Part shown: positions 15,741 through 24,955 of the stretch, piece by piece
Position numbering within the stretch: position 1 is the stretch's first letter
How the letters are laid out: every line of letters begins with the position of its first letter
DNA from: M3007 sp041392625
Lineage (GTDB): Bacteria > Bacteroidota > Bacteroidia > Chitinophagales > Saprospiraceae
DNA length: 64,000 nucleotides
Reading direction: 5' to 3'
Assembly (NCBI GenBank): GCA_041392625.1
Contig: JAWKLR010000014.1
Span: 1 to 64,000 of the forward strand
The notes under the pieces: generated by a model
Told to the model about the DNA's origin: nothing
The model's input: only the letters and a program-made list of their open reading frames with translations
The model's database searches: none
Position numbers and translations under genes: made by a program

Positions 15741-17411
15741 ATGAAGAAGAAATACGACGCAATTGTCATTGGCTCCGGGGTCTCCGGCGGCTGGGCAGCA
15801 AAGGAACTTACTGAAAAAGGACTTCAGGTTCTGATGCTTGAGCGGGGCAAGCCGCTCGACCACATTACGGGCTACGAAACAGCCAACAAACACCCCTGGG
15901 AACTGGAGCACCGGGATCGCACCACCGTAGAACAACGCAAGGAGCACCCGATTATGCGAAGAGACTATCCATACCGGGAATCCACTGAAAAATACTGGTT
16001 CAAAGATATCGATGCGCCCTACAAGGAAAACATGCGCTTCGACTGGTACCGTCCGGACATTGTAGGTGGCAAATCAGTTATGTGGGGGCGGCAATCCTAC
16101 CGCCTTTCCCAAATGGACTTTGAAGCCAATGCAAAAGACGGAGTGGGCAACGATTGGCCCATCCGATACGAAGACCTTAAATCCTGGTACGATTACGTGG
16201 AAGGACATGCCGGTATTTCCGGAGAAAACCTGGGCATCCCCCAATTTCCCGATGGAAATTTGTTGCCGGGAATGGACCTGAATTATGTGGAGCAAAAAGT
16301 CCGGACATCCATTGAAGCAAAATTTGATGGACGTTACATGACCATCGGCCGGGCAGCCAACCTGACCAAACCCCACAAGGGCCGTTCGAATTGTCAGTAC
16401 CGCAATCTTTGCGACCGCGGCTGTCCGTTTAGCGCCTATTTCAGCACCCAATCCTCCACCCTGCCGGCGGCAATGGCTACGAAAAAACTCACCCTTCGGC
16501 CGCATTCTATCGTCAACTCCATCATTTATGATGAGAAAAAAGGCAAGGCGAAAGGTGCTGGTTATCGATAGTCAAACCCAGGAACGGCACGAGTTCCACG
16601 CCCGCATCATTTTGTCTGCGCCTCCGCTGTCAGTTCAACCTGGATTTAATGAACTCCATTTCACCCAGCTTTCCCCAACGGACTTGGCAACAGCAGCGGT
16701 GTGTTGGGTCACTACCTGATGGACCACCATTTCCGTACCGGAGCAACAGGCACCTGGGAAGGGGATGAAGACAAATACTATTTTGGCCGCAGGCCCAATG
16801 GAATTTACATTCCACGCTACCGGAACATCGGATCAGATAAACGGGATTACATCCGTGGCTTTGGATACCAGGGCGGTGCCAGCCGTCAGGGCTGGTCGCG
16901 CGTAGTAGCCGAACTCGGTTTCGGTGCTGATATGAAAAACCGGGCTACAGAGCCGGGCCCATGGACAATGGGACTTACGGAAGCTAAACGAATGCCTTCC
17001 GTATTACGACAACTACATGGCGCTGAACAACGATGTGAAAGATAAGTGGGGTCAACCAACCCTGACCTTCAATGTAGAGTATAAGGACAACGAGGCAAAA
17101 ATGCGCGTAGACATGCAAAACGATGCCGCCGAAATGCTGAAGCCGCCGGACTTAAAAATGTGAAAGGCTATGACAATGGCTCTGCACCTGGTCAGGCTAT
17201 TCACGAAATGGGCACTGCACGCATGGGCCATACTGCCAAAGATTCTATTTTGAATAAATGGAATCAGGTGCATGAGTGTAAAAATGTGTTTGTGACCGAT
17301 GGTGCCTGCATGAGTTCGAACTCAAATGTAAATCCATCGCTGACCTACATGGCACTGACCGCACGGGCTGCCGACTATGCCGTGCAGGAAATGAAGCGAA
17401 AAAACTTGTAG
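15741..17411 (+). pseudogene. GMC family oxidoreductase, multiply frameshifted
   Basis: The start is intact: YDAIVIGSGVSGGWAAKEL is the FAD-binding GxGxxG site, and a ferredoxin-like CQYRNLCDRGCPFSAYFS segment follows. Reading frame is lost near 16550, again near 16610, 16655 and 16680 (pieces CASAVSSTWI, LMNS and NGLGNSSGVLGHYLMDHH lie in different frames), near 16985 (before ECLPYYDNYMALNND) and by one lost base near 17138 (AAGLKNVKGYDNGSAPGQ resumes). The C-terminus HEMGTARMG and SSNSNVNPSLTYMALTARAA has the catalytic His region. The corrected length would be about 550 residues, normal for the family. At least five indels in 1.7 kb mean it cannot be made as one protein. Confidence 0.85.
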
Positions 17412-17484
17412 TGCTGAGGGGATTGCATTCAAATTTTGCAAGCCACCAAATGAGTTAGATCAACTGTTAAACCGATATAAATTA

Positions 17485-17519
17485 GTGCCGCCGGTAATTT
17501 TATACCGTCGGCACTTTTT
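17485..17519 (+). terminator. intrinsic terminator after the GMC pseudogene
   Basis: GTGCCG-CGGTA and TACCG-CGGCAC arms with one mismatch pair, followed by TTTTT. Confidence 0.8.
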
Positions 17520-17542
17520 GTAGAGAAATGCATCTTTGCCCT

Positions 17543-18819
17543 ATGAAATATACAACTGCTGCCGAAGCGGTAAAAGCCATAAAATCTGGCGACCGCATTT
17601 ACGTCCACACAGCCGCCGCTGCACCTGTCCACCTGATTGAAGCCATGGTGGAACGGGCTCCTGAATTACAAAATGTGGAACTGATCCACTTGCACACCGA
17701 AGGGCCGGCCCCGTATACCCAGCCGGAATACAAAGGGTCCTTTTTCACCAATGCCATGTTTATCGGGGCCAATGTTCGGGCGGCCATGCCAACCGATCGG
17801 GCCGACTATATTCCGATTTTTCTGAGTGAAACACCCTACCTGTTCCGCAGGGGTTTGCTGCCTATTGATGTGTGTATGCTGACGGTTTCTCCGCCCGACC
17901 ACAACGGTTGGTGTAGCCTTGGCGTGTCCATTGATTCCAGCCTTGCTGCTGCCCAAACGGCCAAGACCGTAATTGTTGAGATCAATCACAACATGCCGCG
18001 TACGCATGGAGATAGTTTTATTCACATCAGCACCATCAAGCATGTGTATTATTGAAACCGAACGTCCGCTGCCTGAAGTGGTTCCACCACCACCCAGCCC
18101 GGAAGAAACCCGAATCGGGCAATTTATTGCTGAGATGGTTGAGGATGGTGCCACGCTGCAAATGGGAATCGGGTCTATTCCAAACGCTGTGCTTTCTTTT
18201 TTAGGAAATCACAAAAAACTGGGAATTCATACCGAGATGTTTTCAGATGGCATCATCGACCTGGTGGAGAAAGGCGTGATTACGGGGGAAATGAAACACC
18301 GTCAGCGCAATGAAATTACAGCGACCTTCCTGATGGGTTCCAAGCGCTTGTACGATTTTGTACACGACAACCCACAAATCCGTATGATGGAGGCCTCCTA
18401 TACCAACGATACCGCCATCATTCGAAAAAATCAAAAAGCCACCGCAATTAACTCCGCAATCGAAATCGACCTGACCGGTCGGGTGTTGTGCCGACTCTAT
18501 TGGGTCCAGAATGTACTCCGGGGTGGGTGGCCAGATGGACTTCATCCGGGGTGCATCGCTCTCACCGGGAGGAAAACCAATTATTGCGCTCAGCTCGGCA
18601 ACCAGAAAAGGGCAGTCGAAAATTGTCCCCTTCCTGAAGCAAGGAGCAGGGGTTGTTACTACCCGTGCCCACATGCACTATGTTGTAACCGAATACGGTG
18701 TAGCGAATTTGTTTGGTAAAAATTTGCAGCAACGTGCCAAAGCACTAATTGAAATTGCCCATCCGGATTTCAGGGAGGAGCTGAGTAAGCAGGCCAGAGA
18801 ACTTTACGGTAGGAGTTAA
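17543..18819 (+). pseudogene. acetyl-CoA hydrolase/CoA-transferase family gene with two single-base insertions
   Basis: The start is placed at ATG 17543 (MKYTTAAEAVKAIKSGDRIY), since CATCTTTG just upstream resembles a -7 box. Frame 1 runs to 18055. An extra G near 18042 (CATGTGT for expected CATTGT) breaks it, and CIIETERPLPEV continues one frame away. An extra T near 18489 breaks it again before ADSIGSRMYSGVGGQMDFIR. With both bases removed the protein would be about 425 residues and complete, with the Glu-bearing segment GVITGEMKH-type context, GVGGQMDFIRGA and TEYGVANLFGK typical of 4-hydroxybutyrate CoA-transferase-like enzymes. Only two lesions and full conservation elsewhere suggest a recent loss, or two sequence errors. 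Confidence 0.8.
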
Positions 18820-19187
18820 TTGCATTTGTAAAACACAGGCATAGGGTTGCTTTCGGCAAATTTTGAATTTCTTGGTATTAATTTATTGGTCGGCTTGCCA
18901 GTGGTATTACGTTGAGGAGAAGGAAGGTGAGCGGGTATCGAGTAATAATTCAGGCAGTCAAAACTGCACATCTGACAGCGAGCCGACACCCTATACTCGC
19001 GAGAATACCCTATTTTAGGGGCTAATAATTGCACCAAATTCATTTCAATGAATCTTGCTTTTAATTGCAGTCCTTTTGTTTTCATCCCTAGACCTAAACA
19101 CAAAACCCATGTAATCCGGATACGATTCCCACCGAAGTGGAGATTCATCAGGGACTTTTATTCATGTACGTATTTGAACGGCTGGTG
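18820..19187. other. intergenic stretch without recognisable feature
   Basis: No open frame with a protein-like pattern, no clear hairpin or promoter. Probably debris bordering the decayed genes on either side. Confidence 0.6.
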
Positions 19188-20143
19188 TTTCCACATGATT
19201 TTACTATCAAATCCTGTTCGGATAACTGCCAGGATTCAAGCCCGAAATTAGAATATGCAGCAAAGGACATTAATCCACCCCAGGGTTGTTGTCACAAAAA
19301 TTTAGACTGGACCGATAATATATATTTTATTTGTAGCGCCATATCGGTCCACAACAGGTGGAAGTCCGGGTAACAGATGCGTTTAGAGCAATTAAAATAG
19401 TCACCTTAATATTATGGGGCAATTGTTTGCAGGAAATCCAGCACAAGGAAGCTGATTGCTTTTGCTGAAATGGGTATGGCTAACAATGTGAACTGGAAAA
19501 TTGACTTTCATATTCCATTATACTCGAAGTGCTCGCAGATAGTTGCATGTTATCAGTAATAACTACGACCAGTCGACGCTGCGCCTTACCGGCTCACTAC
19601 ACCCTGAATGGCGCTTTCCACCTATGATCTGATTTTAATTTCAAACACATCCTTGGCATCGATGTCTTGGATTCTCCATTTAAATTAATGGCTGCCGACA
19701 TGAACGACTCGGAGTATAAGTACATTTGATATTGTGACCGGCCGCAGGGTAATACTTGGAATTACAGACACCCTTCCCAATGGCCAATCCTGGCGTTTTG
19801 TTCCTTCATACTATGGTCTACAAACAGCAAATCCCTTTTTAATTTGAACCGGTACCGGATTCAACTGCTCCTCTACAATCGATGGTACGGACCAGTTGCC
19901 ATTCATTCACTGCTTTCAAGATTGGTGGTGTGAACAACAGTGCAGCGCTCCGTGCAAGCGCAATTTGCGGAAAAGCGAACAAATTGAGGACATCTGGATT
20001 GGGCAGGTGGAAGAATTAAGAGGGGAATTGCCCATATCCATTTTTTACACCCAGACACTGGAACTGGAGGGGCCTTACAATTTGAACTGGACTGCGGAAC
20101 TGGTGGTTAAGCACGGCTGTGGAATCCGCTGCCCTGAATCTTA
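19188..20143 (+). pseudogene. decayed dockerin-like T9SS-type secreted protein gene
   Basis: Pieces in several frames match the better-preserved gene at 57665-59590. From 19617, STYDLILIS, then after a lost A, KHILGIDVLDSPFKLMAADM, then STFDIVTGRRVILGITDT and SWRFVPSYYG; the counterpart has STFDLFLISKHILGI, MMAADMN and TTFDIVEGRKLLLGIYDT. Near 20010-20140 ELPISIFYTQTLELEG and LNWTAELVV resemble the cohesin-like beta region of such proteins. An SDNCQDS piece near 19210 may be the HYR-like part. Stops and frameshifts are scattered throughout. Confidence 0.65.
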
Positions 20144-20518
20144 ACTAACCCATATTTCACCAGATAAGCAAACCTGCGCGTGAGTTGGATTTCCGGGCAG
20201 GAGCCGCTCAGAACTTGCCTGGTTTCCATCATCTGACTCAATCATGAAAACAAACATCTCATCTGTTCCAGCGGGACCGTAATCATCATAAAGTGTTTCC
20301 AATGCACCAGACTGGTGATAATTCCAACAGGGACCGCACCAAGTGGCAGAAAAGTCCAGAATAACAGTCTTACCCTGATCAAGAAGATCATATAGATTGT
20401 ATTCCACCCCATTGATATCTGTAGCGGTAAAATCAGGCGCAATGCTGCCGTCAGGCATTTGAGCCTGTAGATTTAAACTAGTGAAAAGCAGAAAAAGTAG
20501 TGTAAAAATTTTTTGCAT
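20141..20518 (-). pseudogene. secreted thioredoxin-like protein, truncated or frameshifted
   Basis: 125 codons. Signal peptide 1-20 (ending LNLQAQ), then SIAPDFTATDINGVEYNL and FSATWCGPCWNYH with the redox pair Cys61/Cys64. Up to MFVFMIESDDG the protein follows secreted T9SS-type redoxins of Bacteroidota. After that (NQASSERLLPGNPTHAQ) the family pattern is lost and the frame ends, without the cis-Pro segment or a sorting tail. It ends in the tail of the decayed gene on the other strand, so its 3' part was probably lost in a rearrangement. The remaining fragment might still be made. Confidence 0.6.
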
Positions 20519-20721
20519 AAATAGGTGTTTTAGTAAAAGGTGTGTTTTTTAAAAAGCAGGCGAAATTAATCAAACCTGATTACAAAAAAACCCGGATTCA
20601 CAATCAATAATTCGTACAAATCACACAAACAATTGATAATAAATCACTTAAACCCATTTTCACCAAATTTACCTGAGGCAAAACAAACAACTAAATAGTG
20701 AATTGTTCCTTAGGTAGCAGC

Positions 20722-20763
20722 AAAAAAAAATCCCGAACCCAGCGTACAAGCCGGATTCGGGAT
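20722..20763 (-). terminator. intrinsic terminator of the atp operon
   Basis: On the minus strand ATCCCGAATCC pairs with GGGTTCGGGAT (one mismatch), followed by nine T. It lies 30 nt after the atpG stop. Confidence 0.9.
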
Positions 20764-20792
20764 ATGTTATAGTAACCTGGTAAAGCAGCGAA

Positions 20793-21695
20793 TTAGTTGC
20801 CGCCTTCCAGTGCTGCCGCACCACTCACAATCTCACCCAATTCGGTGGTAATTGCTTCCTGGCGCGCTTTGTTGTAAGTAATTCTCAGATTCTTGAGCAT
20901 TTCATCTGCATTCTCTGTGGCTTTATCCATCGCAGTCATACGAGCACCATGCTCGGAAGCCTGTGTGTCCAAAACACACTTGTGGAACTGCAACTGGAGG
21001 ATGCTGGGAACCAGGGTTTCCAACAATTGCTCCTGATTTGGCTCAAAAATATAGTCCGCACGCATGCCACTGGATGCACCTTCTTCTGCTTCAATTTTCT
21101 GAACCGGAAGCCATGCCTCAACCGTCGGGAATTGTGTAGCCGCATTTTTAAAGCGCCCGTAAACAATTTCAATGGCATCGTAGTCTCCTTGCTCAAAAGC
21201 CTGCATCAATGTACGTGCTACCTCGCTTGAATTGGCGTATTCTGCCTGATCGTACAAACCGATGTGGTCGGTAATGTAGTTGAGATCGGTAAAACGGCGA
21301 CGGAAGTAGTCGTAGCCCTTTTTACCAATAAAAAGTACATCCACCTTACCGGCAGCACGCTGTGCAGCGTATTTGGTATCAATTCGCAGAATGGTCTCTT
21401 TATTGATATTGGTATTAAAAGCCCCGCACAAACCACGATTGGATGTAACGACAACCATCAGTACCCGTTTCAACTCGCGCTCAACACCAAAGGAGGTGCT
21501 GCCATCTCCATCCAGATTTGAAAGGATGTTCGAAAGCATGCGGTTCAGCCGTTCAGCATAGGGGCGCATTTCAACAATGGCGCCTTGCGCTTTGCGCAAC
21601 TTAGCAGCGGAAACCATTTTCATCGCCTTGGTAATCTGCTGTGTGCCGACTACCGATTTGATGCGTTCGCGAACTTCTTTTAGCCCTCCAGCCAT
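20793..21695 (-). CDS. atpG: F-type ATP synthase gamma subunit
   Basis: 300 residues. The N-terminal helix LKEVRERIKSVVGTQQITKAMKMVSAAKLRKAQ and C-terminal helix with RMTAMDKATENADEML form the rotating coiled coil of F1. The central VVTSNRGLCGAFN is the conserved Rossmann-like part. Length is normal. It is the last gene of atpBEFHAG; beta and epsilon (atpD, atpC) are elsewhere, as is usual in Bacteroidota. Confidence 0.96.
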   Translation of the reverse strand: MAGGLKEVRERIKSVVGTQQITKAMKMVSAAKLRKAQGAIVEMRPYAERLNRMLSNILSNLDGDGSTSFGVERELKRVLMVVVTSNRGLCGAFNTNINKETILRIDTKYAAQRAAGKVDVLFIGKKGYDYFRRRFTDLNYITDHIGLYDQAEYANSSEVARTLMQAFEQGDYDAIEIVYGRFKNAATQFPTVEAWLPVQKIEAEEGASSGMRADYIFEPNQEQLLETLVPSILQLQFHKCVLDTQASEHGARMTAMDKATENADEMLKNLRITYNKARQEAITTELGEIVSGAAALEGGN

Positions 21696-21756
21696 GTTCT
21701 AATTTTTGTTTGAATTCAAAAAAAAAGGTCTCACTATACGGGTAATGCAATATGCA

Positions 21757-23343
21757 TTACTTCTTGTATTGAGCAGCGAGATCGGCTGCCAGGTTTTTCA
21801 TTTTATCCAGGCTCTCGCTCTCCAATTTACCCTTACGGAATTCTTCCAATATGTCAGCCATTTCTTGTTCCATCTTCATGAGGAAGATGTCTTCAAATTC
21901 ACGGACTTTATTGGTTGGAACGTTCCGGAGGAGGTTGTTGGTTCCGAGGTAAATCATGGCCACCTGCTTCTCTACTGTTACCGGAGAGTATTGAGGCTGC
22001 TTCAGGATTTCCACGTTGCGCTCACCTTTTGAAAGTACGCTTTGTGTAGCGGCATCCAGGTCAGAACCGAACTTTGCAAACGCTTCCAATTCGCGGTATT
22101 GCGCCTGGTCAAGTTTCAGCGTACCTGCTACCTTCTTCATTGATTTGATCTGAGCAGAACCACCTACACGGCTTACAGAGATACCTACGTTGATCGCAGG
22201 ACGTACACCAGAGTTAAAGAGGTTAGACTCAAGGAAGATCTGACCGTCGGTAATAGAAATTACGTTGGTCGGGATATATGCAGATACGTCACCCGCCTGG
22301 GTTTCGATGATCGGCAATGCAGTCAAAGAACCACCACCTTTTACAATACCTGCATTTTTCAGGCTGTCAGGAAGGTCGTTCATGGTTTTAGCGATGTCGT
22401 CGTTGTTGATCACCTTCGCTGCACGCTCGAGCAAGCGGCTGTGGAGGTAGAATACGTCACCAGGGTATGCCTCACGGCCTGGAGGACGACGGAGCAACAG
22501 CGATACCTCACGGTAAGCAACTGCCTGCTTGGAAAGGTCGTCAAAAATAATCAATGCAGGACGGCCTGTGTCACGGAAGTACTCACCAATTGCAGCACCG
22601 GAGAACGGAGCGTAGAATTGCAAAGGAGCAGGGTCAGAAGCAGAAGCAGATACGATCACTGTGTAGTCCATTGCACCGTATTCTTCCAGTGTACGAGCCA
22701 CCTGCGCAACGGTAGATGCCTTCTGTCCACAAGCAACGTAAATACAGTAAACCGGCTCACCGCGGTCGTAGAATTCTTTCTGGTTGATGATGGTGTCCAC
22801 TGCAATAGCAGTTTTACCAGTCTGGCGGTCACCAATGATCAACTCACGTTGGCCACGGCCGATTGGAATCATGGAGTCAATCGCCTTGATACCAGTCTGC
22901 AGTGGTTCGTTTACAGGCTGACGGTAGATAACACCAGGTGCTTTACGCTCCAATGGCATTTCATACTTAGTACCACCGATTGGACCTTTACCGTCGATCG
23001 GTTGTCCAAGTGGGTTTACTACACGACCAGCAAACTCTTCGCCAACTTCAATGGAGGCAATGCGGCCAGTACGTTTTACCGTTGAGCCTTCGTGAATGCC
23101 GTCAGAAGGTCCCATGAGTACCACACCCACGTTGTCTTCTTCCAGGTTCAATACGATCGCACGAACACCATTTTCGAACTCCACGAGTTCACCGGCTTGT
23201 GCACTGTTGAGGCCATACACACGGGCGATACCGTCACCAACTTGAAGTACAGAACCTACTTCCTCGAGGTTGGTATCAGCGCCGAAGCCTGACAATTGTT
23301 GTTTGAGAATCGCAGAAATTTCTTCTGGTCTGACGTCTGCCAT
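21757..23343 (-). CDS. atpA: F-type ATP synthase alpha subunit
   Basis: 528 residues. IGDRQTGKTA near 170 is the (non-catalytic) Walker A site and ALIIFDDLSKQAVAYRE contains Walker B. VGISVSRVGGSAQ and the helical C-terminal domain follow. Normal length, a core gene fully open. It lies 61 nt before atpG and 80 nt after atpH. Confidence 0.97.
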   Translation of the reverse strand: MADVRPEEISAILKQQLSGFGADTNLEEVGSVLQVGDGIARVYGLNSAQAGELVEFENGVRAIVLNLEEDNVGVVLMGPSDGIHEGSTVKRTGRIASIEVGEEFAGRVVNPLGQPIDGKGPIGGTKYEMPLERKAPGVIYRQPVNEPLQTGIKAIDSMIPIGRGQRELIIGDRQTGKTAIAVDTIINQKEFYDRGEPVYCIYVACGQKASTVAQVARTLEEYGAMDYTVIVSASASDPAPLQFYAPFSGAAIGEYFRDTGRPALIIFDDLSKQAVAYREVSLLLRRPPGREAYPGDVFYLHSRLLERAAKVINNDDIAKTMNDLPDSLKNAGIVKGGGSLTALPIIETQAGDVSAYIPTNVISITDGQIFLESNLFNSGVRPAINVGISVSRVGGSAQIKSMKKVAGTLKLDQAQYRELEAFAKFGSDLDAATQSVLSKGERNVEILKQPQYSPVTVEKQVAMIYLGTNNLLRNVPTNKVREFEDIFLMKMEQEMADILEEFRKGKLESESLDKMKNLAADLAAQYKK

Positions 23344-23423
23344 GACTATTTAGTTTTAATTATAATTTTTAAATGGTCGAATCACAGGTTGATTGGAATC
23401 GGGGAAAGAGCACAACCGGGGAG

Positions 23424-23984
23424 TTAGAACTCTTTGATATATAGGTTTTTATTAAATGCAGATTTGAGTTCGTGCAGTTTGTTCAACACACTGGCATTGT
23501 AGCGCTTGTCGTCAAACTCAACGATAAAGCCTCCGATAATCCCTGGGTTTACCTTGGTTTCGATTTCCAGGTTTTTAAAGGTGGCGTTGCTCTCGAGCAA
23601 TTTCTTCTTCAGTGTTTCCAGTACCTCATCGGAAAGAGGAGCTGCGGAAGTAACTTTCACCGTAGTGATGTTTTTGAGCACCTTGTATTGGTTTTCAAAT
23701 TCTTCTGCAATTTCCGGAATGTACATTTCCCGGCCCTTGGTTACCAGCAATTGGAGGTAACTCATGGTCAGCCCCTGAACTTTGCCTTCAAACAATGCTT
23801 TAAGAACAGAATTTTTCTTGTCGCTGTGAAGAATCGGGCTTTTCAACATCAGGTTCAGATCGCGGTTCTGCGTAGCAGTGCGCAATTGCTGGATGTCGGC
23901 ATGCACCGCTTCGAGCATATTTTGCTCAACAGCAAGGTCCAGAAGGGACTTGGCGTATCGGGTTGCTATTCTGAGTACAGACAT
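23424..23984 (-). CDS. atpH: F-type ATP synthase delta subunit
   Basis: 186 residues. RIATRYAKSLLDLA at the N-terminus and NPGIIGGFIVEFDD near 147-160 are the family signatures. It joins F1 to the peripheral stalk. It is placed between b and alpha as usual. Confidence 0.95.
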   Translation of the reverse strand: MSVLRIATRYAKSLLDLAVEQNMLEAVHADIQQLRTATQNRDLNLMLKSPILHSDKKNSVLKALFEGKVQGLTMSYLQLLVTKGREMYIPEIAEEFENQYKVLKNITTVKVTSAAPLSDEVLETLKKKLLESNATFKNLEIETKVNPGIIGGFIVEFDDKRYNASVLNKLHELKSAFNKNLYIKEF

Positions 23985-24042
23985 GGATGCTTTATTAATC
24001 GAAGATGGAAATATCGGTCGGAACCGGCGTGCCCATCGTTTA

Positions 24043-24555
24043 TTAATTCAATTTAATCTTTTCAGCCAGATCTTTGGCGTATGCCACCTGATCCGGATTG
24101 TTAGCCAGTTCTTTGCCCAGTACTTTCTCGGCAATTTCGATGGCCATTTGTCCAGCCTGGTTTTTCAGATCCACAATGGCTGCCTGCTTTTGATTTTCAA
24201 TATCCTGGAAAGCGCTTTCAATCTTGCGCTTGTACTCCACATTGGCGCGTTCTTTAGCTTCCGCAATGATATCATCTTTCGCCTCTTTGGCTTCGCGCAA
24301 CATGATGGCGCGCTCCTCACGGGCTTCAGCAAGCAATTTTTCATTTTCAGCATGGAGGTTAGCCATCTCTTCGCGGGCACGCTTGGCCTCGTCCAGAGAA
24401 TCTTGGATATCCTGCTCGCGCTTTTTCAGGCCTTCTGCAATTGGCTTGAAGGCAACACGGCTCATAATAAACCAGAAACCGAGAAAAATTACGGTTGTCC
24501 AAAAAAGCAATCCCGGCTCAGGCCGGATAACGGAGAAATCTGCCAGAAACATCAT
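24043..24555 (-). CDS. atpF: F-type ATP synthase b subunit
   Basis: 170 residues. One TM helix (LLFWTTVIFLGFWFIM, about 15-30) is followed by a long charged coiled coil (KKREQDIQDSLDEAKRAREE and on), forming the peripheral stalk. It starts PEPGLLFWT as in other Bacteroidota b subunits. Confidence 0.95.
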   Translation of the reverse strand: MMFLADFSVIRPEPGLLFWTTVIFLGFWFIMSRVAFKPIAEGLKKREQDIQDSLDEAKRAREEMANLHAENEKLLAEAREERAIMLREAKEAKDDIIAEAKERANVEYKRKIESAFQDIENQKQAAIVDLKNQAGQMAIEIAEKVLGKELANNPDQVAYAKDLAEKIKLN

Positions 24556-24681
24556 GTATGACTGATTTGAATCGAGTTATTTAAAAAATCCAAATGGATT
24601 CTAAAGAATGTTAAAACTAAGATTCCAGACGGCGCAGCAACCAACCGTTCTGCCACCATCTGGATTTTTTTCGGACAGGAA

Positions 24682-24882
24682 TTAACCTACGAAGAAAGAA
24701 AGTACCATACAAACCAGAGCAGCACCCTCAATAAGAGCCGCTGTAAGGATTACGATACCACGAATGTCGCCCAAAGCCTCTGGCTGACGAGCAATCGCTT
24801 CTGTAGCTTTACCACCGATCAAACCGATTCCGAGACCAGCGCCGATAGCAGCCAAACCTGCACCAATAGTTGCTAAATTCAT
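24682..24882 (-). CDS. atpE: F-type ATP synthase c subunit
   Basis: 66 residues, two TM helices. GAGLAAIGAGLGIG in helix 1 and AALIEGAALVCMVLSFF in helix 2, with the ion-binding Glu in IEGAA. The residues around that Glu do not show an obvious sodium-type set, so proton use is likely. Confidence 0.95.
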   Translation of the reverse strand: MNLATIGAGLAAIGAGLGIGLIGGKATEAIARQPEALGDIRGIVILTAALIEGAALVCMVLSFFVG

Positions 24883-24955
24883 AACAAATGAATATTATAA
24901 GTGTGAAATTAAGTTCAAATTTATTCTATCAGCCCGTAGGCCGTAGGGTATCAAA

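Noticed and set aside
15741..17411. Programmed frameshifting in the GMC gene
   Set aside because: There are at least five breaks in different directions and no slippery heptamer with a following structure at each.
19896..20144. 82-codon frame near 20 kb as a real small gene
   Set aside because: It joins pieces of the decayed dockerin-like gene in shifted frames.
22441..23085. 214-codon plus-strand frame opposite atpA
   Set aside because: Shadow of a conserved core gene; composition rich in Cys/Thr/Arg typical of antisense frames.
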